Shown here: positions 33,006-41,561 of the stretch, in pieces
How positions within the stretch are numbered: the stretch's first letter is position 1
Layout: each line of letters starts with the position of its first letter
Assembly: GCF_902497745.1 (NCBI RefSeq)
Contig: NZ_CABVHJ010000004.1
Span: 212,528-276,527 of the forward strand
DNA from: Pseudomonas fluorescens
GTDB taxonomy: Bacteria > Pseudomonadota > Gammaproteobacteria > Pseudomonadales > Pseudomonadaceae
Length of the DNA stretch: 64,000 nt
Reading direction: 5' to 3'
Made by a program: the position numbers and the translations under genes
The notes under the pieces: generated by a model
Databases searched by the model: none
Told to the model about the DNA's origin: nothing
Seen by the model: only the letters and a program-made list of their open reading frames with translations

Positions 33006-35000
33006 ATGCCAGTAAAACCACCGCGCGGTGGCGGTACTCACGTGGATGTTCCCGGCAGCCCGGGCCGATCGGTGGATGTGGACACTTCGCTCCCCGGTCC
33101 CTCAGGCCGCAGAGGCGTCGACTCAGGTATTACTCTCGACAATCCGCAGTCGCGAGCCGGCGCAACAGACACTGATGTCACACATCCGGCTCCGGCCGTC
33201 GTCGTTCAGACAATCCCCGTTGAAACTCGCTTGCCGACACCTCAGCCGGCGCTGGACCACTACGTAATCAACGCCCGGGCAATTCTTCCGGAAGTGAATA
33301 GTGAGGGTTTAACGGTATTCAAGAAGCGCACCTACGCTGAAGTGGCCGATGGCGAATTTGTGCTTGTCGCCGTGGACCCCGAGACGGGGCTGCATCGAGC
33401 TAAGCTTCCAGGCGAACTGCTGCCCTCCGGCCCAGTGCTGCTGCGCGACACCGACAGTGGCATTTGGCGCCTGCGTGAGGACGTTACCTCCACTAACCGG
33501 GCACAGGTCAAAAAATACTTTCCCGAAGCGACCGATCAACATGCGGATGACTTCATCGATCGTTTTGATGACAGTGATGCAGCCGAAGCTGAACTGAAGC
33601 GGATTCAGGTCGGGTTTCTTCAGCTGGATCGCGATCTCAGTGTTTGGGAGCGTAAATTCAAGCATGTCGATCACTATGGGGTCGAAAGGCTTCAGCCGGT
33701 ATGGCGCAAATTACGCCGACTGTACAAATGGCAAGGTGAACCAGAGGAGCGGGTTTACCACGAGGGCCGACTGGTTGGATTCAAGATTGAAATTGACCTC
33801 ACGATATGGCCGATTCATCAATATCTTTCAACCCGATTCAGCTCCATTGTTTCCCTCACCCTGAGAGGGGAAATTCCGCTGAATCCGAAGGTTTTTCTCG
33901 CGCAGTTTCCCAATATTGAAATACTGACGGCGGCCAGCCAGATGCGATTGGGGCCAGGAATGGGCTTGAACAGGCAAATAACTTACGTAAGGCCCAGCAT
34001 AGGGCCGGACATCGTCGAACAGTTGACCAAGCTGCCCCGTTTACGGGAACTGGATCTGCAGGATTGTAACTTCCAGCCCGGTTTTTCCCTGGCCGGCATG
34101 ACCGAGCTGCAGATTTTGAAGCTTGTTAACGCTCGGGGAATGTCAGATCTGACTACCGTGGTAAACGAAATGCCTGATCGAGCGCGCTTGCAGGTGCTCG
34201 ATCTGCATCAGAATGCTTTTTTGAGAGTGGCACCGGACGTTACCGGGATGTACGCGTTGCGCGTCCTGAATCTGTCGCAGACTGGAATCAACCAGGCTCC
34301 AGTAGGGCTTGGCACCGAGAATGGGCCTTCACGATTAGAGGTATTGAAGCTCGGCGGCAATTCGCTCTCTATTGTGCCTTCACTCAAAGGAATGACTGCG
34401 TTGCAGGAGCTGGATCTTTCTAGCACCGTTGCAGACAAGTTTCCGGAGGGCATCACGTCTGAGATCCCCGGGAAAATATTGAATCTCGCGAACAATCATA
34501 TTGCTTCGATCCCCGAATCCGTGGAGATCAGAGCCGGCTTCAATCTCATGGGCAATCCTGTATCGGATCCAGCTTCCCTTCGCCGTCTGATACATGCGCG
34601 TATAAAAACAGGCACTGACAGTTGGCTGGGAGAGGAGAGTCTTGATCGGTCGGCATACCTTTGGCTGCGAAATGTGCCACCAAAGGAGTTATCTGAGAAA
34701 TTGAGTCTCTGGGACAGTTTTGGCGATTCTGAGCGCCACGTGATGACCGGGATCCGAAAACTGAGCGGGACGCCTGAGTTTCACGTTGAGTATCCGCTTC
34801 TGCAGCGGCGGGTCTGGTGGTTTCTCGAGGTCTACGTCAAAGCTGACGCTAGCGAAAAGGCACGGCTGACAGACATTCTGATCAATGAACCCAGCCCCGG
34901 AAAAATGCTGGACAGGCTTGAAGCAGAAATCCGTGCATATGACTCGGGGCGGCAAAACCAGCCCCTGCATCATTTACCCAAACGTCCCAAGCTCGATTAA
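33006..35000 (+). CDS. Leucine-rich repeat protein, NEL/dermonecrotic-toxin-like effector candidate
   Basis: 664 aa with no signal peptide or membrane segment. Residues 1-90 are disordered and Gly/Pro-rich. The part around RTYAEVADGEFVLVAV..TGLHRAK..SGPVLLRDT resembles the repeat that precedes LRRs in large Pseudomonas dermonecrotic-toxin/NEL proteins. LRRs occupy about 340-520 (LRELDLQDC, LQVLDLHQN, LRVLNLSQT, LEVLKLGGN, LQELDLSST). Residues about 540-640 resemble the first half of a NEL ubiquitin-ligase domain, with YPLLQRRVWWFLEVY. The expected catalytic Cys is absent; the only Cys (about 355) is in an LRR. The C-terminus is PKRPKLD, a Myc-like nuclear-localisation motif. The gene is AT-richer than its neighbours. 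The effector role is an inference. Confidence 0.7.
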   Translation: MPVKPPRGGGTHVDVPGSPGRSVDVDTSLPGPSGRRGVDSGITLDNPQSRAGATDTDVTHPAPAVVVQTIPVETRLPTPQPALDHYVINARAILPEVNSEGLTVFKKRTYAEVADGEFVLVAVDPETGLHRAKLPGELLPSGPVLLRDTDSGIWRLREDVTSTNRAQVKKYFPEATDQHADDFIDRFDDSDAAEAELKRIQVGFLQLDRDLSVWERKFKHVDHYGVERLQPVWRKLRRLYKWQGEPEERVYHEGRLVGFKIEIDLTIWPIHQYLSTRFSSIVSLTLRGEIPLNPKVFLAQFPNIEILTAASQMRLGPGMGLNRQITYVRPSIGPDIVEQLTKLPRLRELDLQDCNFQPGFSLAGMTELQILKLVNARGMSDLTTVVNEMPDRARLQVLDLHQNAFLRVAPDVTGMYALRVLNLSQTGINQAPVGLGTENGPSRLEVLKLGGNSLSIVPSLKGMTALQELDLSSTVADKFPEGITSEIPGKILNLANNHIASIPESVEIRAGFNLMGNPVSDPASLRRLIHARIKTGTDSWLGEESLDRSAYLWLRNVPPKELSEKLSLWDSFGDSERHVMTGIRKLSGTPEFHVEYPLLQRRVWWFLEVYVKADASEKARLTDILINEPSPGKMLDRLEAEIRAYDSGRQNQPLHHLPKRPKLD

Positions 35001-35027
35001 CGCCGGGCTGAACGCCTCGGCGAGGGG

Positions 35028-35236
35028 TGTAAAAGCGGGAATCCCTGACCTGCCTGTATCAGGGTTCCCAAAAGGATGGACTTCGCTGTTGGCGTCGGTC
35101 CGGTGTAAAGAGGGAACCCCCAGCCTGCCTGTACCAAGGATCCCAAAAGGGTGGGCTCGTCGCGTTGCGGTATGAGCCCGATGTAAAGAGGGGAATCCCC
35201 GGCCTGCCTGTACCAAGGTCCCCGAAACGGGTGGTG
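35028..35236. repeat. Three-unit imperfect tandem repeat, period 76-78
   Basis: Units begin at TGTAAA 35028, 35104 and 35182. Each has the core TGTAAA..GGGAAYCCC..CCTGCCTGTAYCA..YCCC followed by AAA-GGRTGG. In unit 1 the stem GGGAA-CCCTGA pairs with TCAGGG-TTCCC around the loop CCTGCCTGTA. Units 2 and 3 keep the loop but pair less well. It is unrelated to the REP family in this window. Confidence 0.8.
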
Positions 35237-35316
35237 AAACGAATCACCTGTGAGAGGTATTGCAGGGGGCGTGCCAGGTTTTAATCTGTTGAAACAAAAA
35301 AGCTGATGAGGAACGC

Positions 35317-35341
35317 GAAAGCCCCGGAATTCGGGGCTTTC
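35317..35341. terminator. Hairpin between LRR gene and ntrC
   Basis: GAAAGCCCCG and CGGGGCTTTC form an exact 10-bp stem with loop GAATT. The following sequence GTTTATAT gives only a weak T-run; on the other strand the flank is rich in T (AAAAAAGC complement). Confidence 0.6.
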
Positions 35342-35442
35342 GTTTATATGGTTAGTTGATTTTTCATTGGTTTCAGAAGCGAATGTGACGATGCGGCTGT
35401 GCGCGATCGCGGGTCATTGTGCATTGATGCGGTGCACGGTGG

Positions 35443-35617
35443 CCCCTCACCCTAACCCTCCCGAAACGTCGGACCGCCCATAGGGAGAGGGGACTGACCG
35501 CGGGGTTTGTGAGAAATACGCCGACGTGAAATACCGAGCCGAACTCAGATTTTGAACATCACATAAATCGGCTCCCTTCCCCCTCTACCCCTTGGGGGAG
35601 AGGGCTGGGGTGAGGGG
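35443..35617. repeat. Composite repeat, copy 1 (CCCCTCACCCTAACCCTC ends)
   Basis: 175 bases. The left end CCCCTCACCCTAACCCTC and right end GAGGGCTGGGGTGAGGGG are near-perfect inverted repeats. The interior has GGGAGAGGGGACTGACCG and CCGAACTCAGATTTTGAA, shared with copies at 45064 and 55575. It lies between the convergent LRR and ntrC genes. Confidence 0.85.
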
Positions 35618-35657
35618 GGGATCCTGAGTACACAACTACCCTCAAGCGAACAAGGTT

Positions 35658-37094
35658 TTAACCCTCATCTCCCTCATCATCATCCCCACCATCCACCTTC
35701 ATCCCCAATTCCTTGATCTTGCGCGTCAGGGTATTGCGCCCCCAACCCAGCAACACCGCGGCATCACGCCGACGTCCGGCGGTATGCTTCAACGCCGTCT
35801 CGATCATGATCCGTTCAAACGCCGGCACCGCACTGTCGAGCAGGCTCGACTGACCGCGCGCCAAGGCCTGATCCGCCCACTGACGCAACGCTTGCTCCCA
35901 GTTGGTCACAGGCGCCGAGTCCTGCGGCAGGTTCAGCAGTTCCGGTGGCAGGTCGCTGATGTGCACTTCGCGCCCGGACGCCATTACCGTGATCCAGCGG
36001 CAAGTGTTCTCCAACTGACGCACGTTGCCGCCCCACGGCAGATTCTTCAGGTATTCCTCGGTCTCGCTTTTCAGCAGCTTCGGCTCGACCGCCAGCTCCT
36101 GCGCAGCGCGGCTGAGGAAGTGCTTGGCCAGGGTCGGAATGTCTTCGCGACGATCCGACAGGCGCGGGATGTGGATGCGGATCACGTTGAGGCGATGGAA
36201 CAAGTCCTCCCGGAATTTGCCGGCGTGCACCAGGGTTTCCAGATTCTGGTGCGTCGCGGCGATGATGCGCACATCGACCTTGACCGGCACATGCCCGCCC
36301 ACGCGATAGAACTCGCCATCCGCCAGAACCCGCAGCAGACGGGTTTGCGTATCCGCCGGCATGTCGCCGATTTCATCGAGAAACAGCGTGCCGCCGTCAG
36401 CCTGTTCGAAGCGGCCGCGACGCAGATTCGCCGCGCCAGTGAACGCGCCTTTCTCGTGGCCGAACAACTCGGATTCCATCAGATCCTTGGGGATCGCCGC
36501 CATGTTCAGTGCAATGAACGGTGAGGCCGCGCGCGGGCTGTGGCGGTGCAGGGCGTGGGCGACCAGTTCTTTACCGGTACCTGATTCGCCGTTGATCAGC
36601 ACGGTGATGTTGGAGTGGCTCAAACGCCCGATGGCGCGAAACACTTCCTGCATCGCCGGCGCTTCGCCGATGATTTCCGGGGTGCGGGTCAGTGCGGGCA
36701 CGACTTCCAGGCCTTGCTGTTCTTGCGCGTGCTGATTGGCACGCTTGACCAGCGACACCGCCTCATCGACGTCGAACGGCTTCGGCAGGTACTCGAACGC
36801 GCCGCCCTGATACGAGGCGACAGCGCTGTCCAGATCGGAATGAGCGGTCATGATGATGACCGGCAACCGTGGGTGCTGCTCGCGAATCCGCGCCAACAGG
36901 TCCAGACCACTGGCCCCCGGCATGCGGATATCGGAAATGATTACGTCAGGCTGCTGACGGGCCAGACGACTCATCACGCCATCGGCGCTGTCGAAGCTCT
37001 GGGTGGTCATGCCTTCCTGCTGCAAGGCTTTTTCCAGAACCCAACGGATAGAACGGTCGTCATCGACGATCCATACGGTTTCACTACGGCTCAT
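35658..37094 (-). CDS. ntrC: Nitrogen-regulation response regulator NtrC
   Basis: 478-aa sigma-54 activator. The receiver domain (residues 1-125) has the acidic pocket VDDD and the phospho-Asp in VIISDIRMPG. The AAA+ domain (about 140-375) shows Walker A GESGTGKE, the sigma-54-contacting GAFTGA, and Walker B LFLDEIGD. The C-terminal Fis-type helix-turn-helix reads AAVLLGWGRNTLTRKIKEL. It overlaps ntrB by 4 bases (ATGA). Its expected targets in this window are the -24/-12 promoters of glnA and perhaps gabP. The extreme C-terminus is acidic (DGGDDDEGDEG). Confidence 0.97.
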   Translation of the reverse strand: MSRSETVWIVDDDRSIRWVLEKALQQEGMTTQSFDSADGVMSRLARQQPDVIISDIRMPGASGLDLLARIREQHPRLPVIIMTAHSDLDSAVASYQGGAFEYLPKPFDVDEAVSLVKRANQHAQEQQGLEVVPALTRTPEIIGEAPAMQEVFRAIGRLSHSNITVLINGESGTGKELVAHALHRHSPRAASPFIALNMAAIPKDLMESELFGHEKGAFTGAANLRRGRFEQADGGTLFLDEIGDMPADTQTRLLRVLADGEFYRVGGHVPVKVDVRIIAATHQNLETLVHAGKFREDLFHRLNVIRIHIPRLSDRREDIPTLAKHFLSRAAQELAVEPKLLKSETEEYLKNLPWGGNVRQLENTCRWITVMASGREVHISDLPPELLNLPQDSAPVTNWEQALRQWADQALARGQSSLLDSAVPAFERIMIETALKHTAGRRRDAAVLLGWGRNTLTRKIKELGMKVDGGDDDEGDEG

Positions 37095-38176
37095 GTCGAT
37101 GTGGCTCCTTGTTCCAGTGGCAGAAAGATCGAGAACGTGGTGTGGCCTGGATGGCTGTCACACTCGATCAGGCCCTGGTGCTGGCTGATGATGTTCTGGG
37201 TAATGGCCAGGCCCAGCCCGGTACCGTCCGGGCGTCCGCTGACCATGGGAAAGAAAATGGTTTCCTGAAGTTCCGCCGGGATCCCCGGGCCGTTGTCGAT
37301 GATCTCGATCTTGGTTACCAGACGATGGCGGATGTGGCCGATGGTGAACTGGCGCATGGCGCGGGTGCGCAGGCTGATGCGGCCCAGACGCAGCTCGTTC
37401 TGGCTGCTGATCGCCTGCATCGCGTTGCGCACGATGTTCAACACCGCCTGAATCATTTGCTCGCGGTCGATCAGTACGTCGGGAATGCTTGGGTCGTAAT
37501 CGCGCACCAAGGTGATGCAGCCCTGACTTTCCGCTTCGACCAGTTGGCAGACGCGCTCGAGCACTTCGTGGACGTTGCACATCGCCAGCGACGGCAGTTT
37601 GTTCGAGCCGAGCATGCGGTCGACCAGATTGCGCAGGCGGTCGGCTTCTTCAATGATCACGTTGGTGTAGTCGCGCAGGCTTTCTTCCGGCAGTTCGCGG
37701 GCCAGCAATTGCGCTGCGCCGCGGATGCCGCCGAGCGGGTTCTTGATCTCGTGGGCGAGACCGCGCACCAGCATCTTGCTGGTTTCCTGCTTGGACAGCT
37801 GTGCCTCTTCCTTGGTGATCCGCAGCAGGCGGTCACGCGGATGAACCTCCAGCAGGAGCATGGTCGCGCCATTGCTGAGGATTGGCGTCACCGCGTAATC
37901 AACGGTCAACGTCTGGCCGGTGAGGGCAGTGAGCATCGCTTCGCGTTTAGTGAACGGATGCGCCTGTTCCACCGCCTGACGCAGGGAATTCAGTGCCTCG
38001 GTGGATTCAGTGAACAGCTCGCTGATGAATTGCCCATGGCTGCGCTGCCCGCTGATGGCGAGCAGCATCTCCGCCGCCGGGTTCATGTACTCGAGGCGCA
38101 ATTCGGCGTCGAGCAGGATGGTGGCGGTGGTCAGGTTGTCGAGCAGCAAACGGTGGATTGCGTCACTTATAGTCAT
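37091..38176 (-). CDS. ntrB: Nitrogen-regulation sensor kinase NtrB
   Basis: 361-aa cytoplasmic histidine kinase/phosphatase controlled by PII. It has an N-terminal PAS domain (about 10-120). The phospho-His is in the H-box GLAHEIKNPLGGIRGAAQLL, and the ATP-binding motifs are NIVRNAMQA (N-box), IEIIDNGPGIP (G1) and GRPDGTGLGLAI (G2). No membrane segment, as expected. It precedes ntrC; glnA lies further upstream beyond two DUF4124 genes. Confidence 0.97.
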   Translation of the reverse strand: MTISDAIHRLLLDNLTTATILLDAELRLEYMNPAAEMLLAISGQRSHGQFISELFTESTEALNSLRQAVEQAHPFTKREAMLTALTGQTLTVDYAVTPILSNGATMLLLEVHPRDRLLRITKEEAQLSKQETSKMLVRGLAHEIKNPLGGIRGAAQLLARELPEESLRDYTNVIIEEADRLRNLVDRMLGSNKLPSLAMCNVHEVLERVCQLVEAESQGCITLVRDYDPSIPDVLIDREQMIQAVLNIVRNAMQAISSQNELRLGRISLRTRAMRQFTIGHIRHRLVTKIEIIDNGPGIPAELQETIFFPMVSGRPDGTGLGLAITQNIISQHQGLIECDSHPGHTTFSIFLPLEQGATST

Positions 38177-38407
38177 CAGGGCCTCTTTTGGGGGCGGAGC
38201 GTGCGCAAGAAGCAGGCGTCGTTAAACGCAAAATGCAAAAACCAAACCAAGGCTCCGAAAAGAAGCGTTTAACCCGTGAAACAGGCGTTTGACGCTCGTT
38301 TGCGTGGCACAGGGCCAGCTCTCACGGGTAGTTTCGAACCAAAATGGGTTGGATTGTGGGTACGGTGCAGCCTATCGCACCAATATAGTGCGCAAAGCTG
38401 AACGGCG

Positions 38408-39031
38408 TTAGAAGAAGCGCAGGAAGGGGTTTTTCGGCTCTTCGGGTTTGTCTTTCAGTGGGCATTCCGGGCGCACGCCGTAGTCTTCGGCGACGCAGGG
38501 TTTGATCTGGCGTTTTTGCGCAAGAGAAATGCGCTGCATGTGGAAAGGCTGGTTGGCGGTGCGTTCGACGGTGCGGCCTTCGGCGTCGAGGATTTCCACT
38601 GAAAGGTTATGGCTGCCACGATCAATGTTGTTCAGCGGGAACACCGGACTCAGACCTGGTTCGCCGGTAGCCTGTCCATCCAGCAACAGCCGATAGCGAT
38701 GGCCTTTTTGCAGGCCCGGCTCGCTGGTGACGCTGACGATGATTTCGCCGGCACTGCTGCGAATCGTGGCATCGGGCTCGGGCACCAGAATGCGCAGCAT
38801 GTCGTAGCGGAACAGTGGCTGCTCCGGGGATTTTTTCGCCGTAGAGATCGGCGCGGCGGCTGTTGGATTGGCCGACATGCGATTGCTGGTCGCGATGGGC
38901 ACTCGCTTGGCGTTGCCACGCGGCTGGTCGGTGTAGACGCGATTGCCTTGTGCGTCGGTGTAGGTGAAGACCTCCGCTGAAGCCTGCAGCGTCAGCAGCG
39001 CTAATGCAGCGAGGAGCCACGCGCGGATCAT
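38408..39031 (-). CDS. DUF4124 protein (second of pair)
   Basis: 207-aa exported protein. A signal peptide (cleavage ASAE) is followed by the DUF4124 signature VFTYTDAQGNRVYTDQPRGNA. The rest is a beta-rich domain with EIIVSVTSEPGLQKGHRYRLLLDG. It overlaps the upstream DUF4124 gene by 4 bases (ATGA). The two share overall design, so they look like a duplicated pair. It lies between ntrB and glnA. No function is known; a periplasmic location is inferred. Confidence 0.88.
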   Translation of the reverse strand: MIRAWLLAALALLTLQASAEVFTYTDAQGNRVYTDQPRGNAKRVPIATSNRMSANPTAAAPISTAKKSPEQPLFRYDMLRILVPEPDATIRSSAGEIIVSVTSEPGLQKGHRYRLLLDGQATGEPGLSPVFPLNNIDRGSHNLSVEILDAEGRTVERTANQPFHMQRISLAQKRQIKPCVAEDYGVRPECPLKDKPEEPKNPFLRFF

Positions 39032-39540
39032 GGCTTGTGCACTCGCTGTACGCTGAGGGGGATTGGCGGGCTTTGCTGGATGATCGTCTGCCCGTCAATC
39101 ACCTGCACCGCTAGACGATGTTCACCGCGATCGACGTTGACCATTTGCAGAATCGGCACGTTGCTCGGCTGGCCGTAGGGCACGTCATCCAGCACCAGCC
39201 TTAATTGATGTGGCGGATGCAGGCGCGGCTTGATCAGTACTTGGACGGTGAACGTGCCGTTGTTGGCGCGCAGGGCTTCTTCGCTGGGCAGGCCCGCGAG
39301 TTCAAGAATGTCATAGGCGTTGTGCGCAGGCTCACGGTTGTCGGCTTCGGGCGCGGGTGGTGCGCTCGGCGCCTGAGGCTCGACACGGTTGAGCGGCGGC
39401 AACTCCACCGGCTGCGCCTGCACGCCGTCCGGCGAATGATCGCTGTAAACGGTGTTGCCGTTGGCGTCGGTGTACTTGTAGATCTGCGCGGCGGCGGGCA
39501 GGGCGATCAGCAGCAGAATGTAGAAAAAGGTGCGACCCAT
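39028..39540 (-). CDS. DUF4124 protein (first of pair)
   Basis: 170 aa from the ATG at 39538-39540, which begins the signal peptide MGRTFFYILLLIALPAAAQ. The DUF4124 core is IYKYTDANGNTVYSDHSPDG, then a Pro-rich linker (APSAPPAPEA) and a C-terminal beta domain with LRLVLDDVPYGQPS and VNVDRGEHRLAVQVIDG. The last part resembles the equivalent region of the downstream gene (NIDRGSHNLSVEILDAEG). Confidence 0.88.
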   Translation of the reverse strand: MGRTFFYILLLIALPAAAQIYKYTDANGNTVYSDHSPDGVQAQPVELPPLNRVEPQAPSAPPAPEADNREPAHNAYDILELAGLPSEEALRANNGTFTVQVLIKPRLHPPHQLRLVLDDVPYGQPSNVPILQMVNVDRGEHRLAVQVIDGQTIIQQSPPIPLSVQRVHKP

Positions 39541-39644
39541 GAAATCGACCGGGATTGAAAGCGATGGGGTGCAGCATAGGCCAGACGCGGCGGTTGGCCC
39601 AACCCTGCACACATTCCGAGATCATTCAGACACCACAATTCCCC

Positions 39645-39733
39645 TGTGGGAGCGAGCCTGCTCGCGAATGCGGTGCATCATTGACAGTGATGGCGACTGA
39701 TACGACGCCTTCGCGAGCAGGCTCGCTCCCACA
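39645..39733. repeat. REP doublet 4
   Basis: TGTGGGAGCGAGCCTGCTCG and its inverted partner flank a spacer. It is located between glnA and the DUF4124 genes, just beyond the glnA terminator. Confidence 0.9.
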
Positions 39734-39763
39734 GGGATCTGCGTGATGCCATAAATCGCGGGC

Positions 39764-39794
39764 AATAAAAAAGGCCTCCCGAAGGAGGCCTCTT
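39764..39794 (-). terminator. Terminator of glnA
   Basis: Read leftward, AGGCCTCC and GGAGGCCT form an 8-bp stem with a TTCG tetraloop, followed by TTTTTTATT. It starts 33 bases after the glnA stop. Confidence 0.92.
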
Positions 39795-39826
39795 TCACTC
39801 ACGCCACGTAACGCGGCGCTACCGGA

Positions 39827-41233
39827 TCAGCAGCTGTAGTACAGCTCATATTCCAGTGGGTGTACGAAGGTGCGAACCTTGATTTCTTCTTCCGATTTCA
39901 GCGCGATGTAAGCGTCGATGAAGTCGTCAGAGAACACGCCGCCCTTGGTCAGGAACGCGCGGCCCTTGTCCAGCTCTTCCAGGGCTTCTTTCAGGCTACC
40001 GCAAACTTGCGGGATCTCTTTCGCCTCTTCAGGCGGCAGGTCGTACAGGTTTTTGTCAGCAGCGTCGCCTGGGTGGATCTTGTTCTGGATGCCGTCCAGA
40101 CCAGCCATCAGCAGTGCTGCGAAGGCCAGGTACGGGTTGGCAGCCGGATCCGGGAAGCGTGCTTCGATACGGCGGGCTTTCGGGCTCGACACGTAAGGAA
40201 TACGGATCGAAGCGGAACGGTTGCGAGCCGAGTAGGCCAGCATAACCGGAGCTTCGAAGCCTGGTACCAGACGCTTGTAGGAGTTGGTCGCCGGGTTGGT
40301 GAAGCCGTTCAGGGCCTTACCGTGTTTGATGATGCCGCCGATGAAGTACAGAGCGGTATCGGACAGGCCGGCATAGCCTTCACCGGCGAAGGTGTTCTTG
40401 CCGTCTTTCCAGATCGACATGTGGACGTGCATGCCCGAACCGTTGTCGCCGTACAGTGGCTTCGGCATGAAGGTCGCGGTGCGGCCGTATGCATCAGCAA
40501 CGTTGTGGACAACGTACTTCAGGGTCTGGGTTTCGTCGGCTTTCTTCACCAGAGTGTTGAACTTGACGCCGATTTCGTTCTGGCCGGCAGTCGCCACTTC
40601 GTGGTGGTGAACTTCAACGGTCAGGCCCATTTCTTCCAGTGCGTTGCACATGGAGGTACGGATTTCGTGGTCGTGGTCGAACGGCGGAACCGGGAAGTAG
40701 CCACCTTTGACGCCTGGACGGTGACCCTTGTTGCCGCCTTCGATGTCCTGGTCGGACATCCACGAACCTTGCTCGGAGTAGATCTTGAACATCGAGCCGG
40801 AGATGTCCGACTTGAATTTCACCGAGTCAAAGATGAAGAATTCTGGCTCTGGACCGGCGAACACGGTGTCACCGATACCGGTGGCTTTCAGGTGTTCTTC
40901 AGCACGCTTGGCGATCGCACGTGGGTCGCGGTCGTAGCCTTGCATGCTCGAAGGTTCGATGATGTCGCACACCAGGATCAGGGTGGCGTCTTCGGTGAAC
41001 GGGTCGAGAACGGCAGTTTCGTCAACCGGCATCAGGATCATGTCGGAGGCTTCGATGCCTTTCCAGCCAGCGATGGAGGAACCGTCGAACATCTTGCCGA
41101 CTTCGAAGAAGTCTTCATCCAGCGCATCGCGAGCCGGCATGGTCACGTGGTGCTGAGTGCCTTTGGTGTCCGTGAAGCGCAGATCAATCCACTTGACGTC
41201 ATGATCTTTGATGAGTTGAACCGTCTTCGACAT
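39827..41233 (-). CDS. glnA: Glutamine synthetase type I
   Basis: 468 aa. It makes glutamine from glutamate and ammonia with ATP. The signature [17 protein letters not shown], metal ligands in [10 protein letters not shown], the ATP-site block starting [19 protein letters not shown], and the adenylylation loop NLYDLPPEE with its Tyr are all present. The ATG at 41231-41233 gives the normal length. A sigma-54 promoter lies about 97 bases upstream and ntrBC is encoded downstream, so nitrogen control is expected both by transcription and by adenylylation. Confidence 0.98.
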   Translation of the reverse strand: MSKTVQLIKDHDVKWIDLRFTDTKGTQHHVTMPARDALDEDFFEVGKMFDGSSIAGWKGIEASDMILMPVDETAVLDPFTEDATLILVCDIIEPSSMQGYDRDPRAIAKRAEEHLKATGIGDTVFAGPEPEFFIFDSVKFKSDISGSMFKIYSEQGSWMSDQDIEGGNKGHRPGVKGGYFPVPPFDHDHEIRTSMCNALEEMGLTVEVHHHEVATAGQNEIGVKFNTLVKKADETQTLKYVVHNVADAYGRTATFMPKPLYGDNGSGMHVHMSIWKDGKNTFAGEGYAGLSDTALYFIGGIIKHGKALNGFTNPATNSYKRLVPGFEAPVMLAYSARNRSASIRIPYVSSPKARRIEARFPDPAANPYLAFAALLMAGLDGIQNKIHPGDAADKNLYDLPPEEAKEIPQVCGSLKEALEELDKGRAFLTKGGVFSDDFIDAYIALKSEEEIKVRTFVHPLEYELYYSC

Positions 41234-41329
41234 ATGTCCTCCGGGTGGCTTCGGGCTTGTTAGTGGATGCCCTTGAATTTGGGTGATGCCGGCGCGAATA
41301 CTCTGCCAAGGCAACCTGCCTCACAAGGG

Positions 41330-41345
41330 AGCAAATTGCATGCCA
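41330..41345 (-). promoter_or_regulatory. Sigma-54 (-24/-12) promoter for glnA
   Basis: Read leftward, TGGCATGCAATTTGCT matches TGGCACGNNNNTTGCW with one mismatch (T for C at position 6), and GG-N10-GC spacing is exact. It directs transcription into glnA, starting near 41318. Confidence 0.85.
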
Positions 41346-41513
41346 GTGCCCCAGCATGGGTTTTTTGCCCCAAATTCACGCTTATTAAGGTGCAAAGCGC
41401 CTCAATGCGGAAAATCTCGCCCTTTAATGTAGCGTCATAAAACGAAAATGACCTGTTTTGGTGCGCGCAAAACCTTCTGCACATTAACTGGTTAAACCTT
41501 GAGCAATTTCCGC

Positions 41514-41519
41514 TATAAT
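41514..41519 (+). promoter_or_regulatory. -10 element of thiI
   Basis: Perfect TATAAT, 43 bases before the thiI ATG. The -35 candidate TTAAAC (41492-41497, 16-base spacer) is weak. Confidence 0.5.
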
Positions 41520-41561
41520 CCGCGCCCCCCTTTTTCGGCTGGCCGTTCGCGCGCTGTTTTC

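Larger units (their letters stand above)
35001..35657. other. Repeat-filled convergent region after the LRR gene
   Basis: 657 bases without a gene. It holds a three-unit tandem repeat (35028-35236), a hairpin (35317-35341) and a composite repeat (35443-35617), each listed separately. The short leftward frames here translate the tandem repeat and lack ribosome sites. The region separates the rightward LRR gene from leftward ntrC. Confidence 0.7.
41234..41561. other. Divergent control region glnA/thiI
   Basis: 328 bases. It contains the glnA sigma-54 promoter (41330-41345), GGTGC half-sites at 41389-41393 and 41460-41464 that could belong to NtrC sites, and a perfect -10 TATAAT for thiI at 41514-41519. 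No full GCACN5TGGTGC NtrC palindrome was found. Confidence 0.6.

Noticed and set aside
34974..35247. Leftward small frames with repeated HPFG..DTGR.G.P motifs
   Set aside because: They are translations of the tandem repeat at 35028-35236, have no ribosome site, and overlap the LRR gene end.
41234..41561. TPP riboswitch before thiI
   Set aside because: The leader between the -10 element and the ATG is only about 40 bases and lacks the conserved THI-box sequences.
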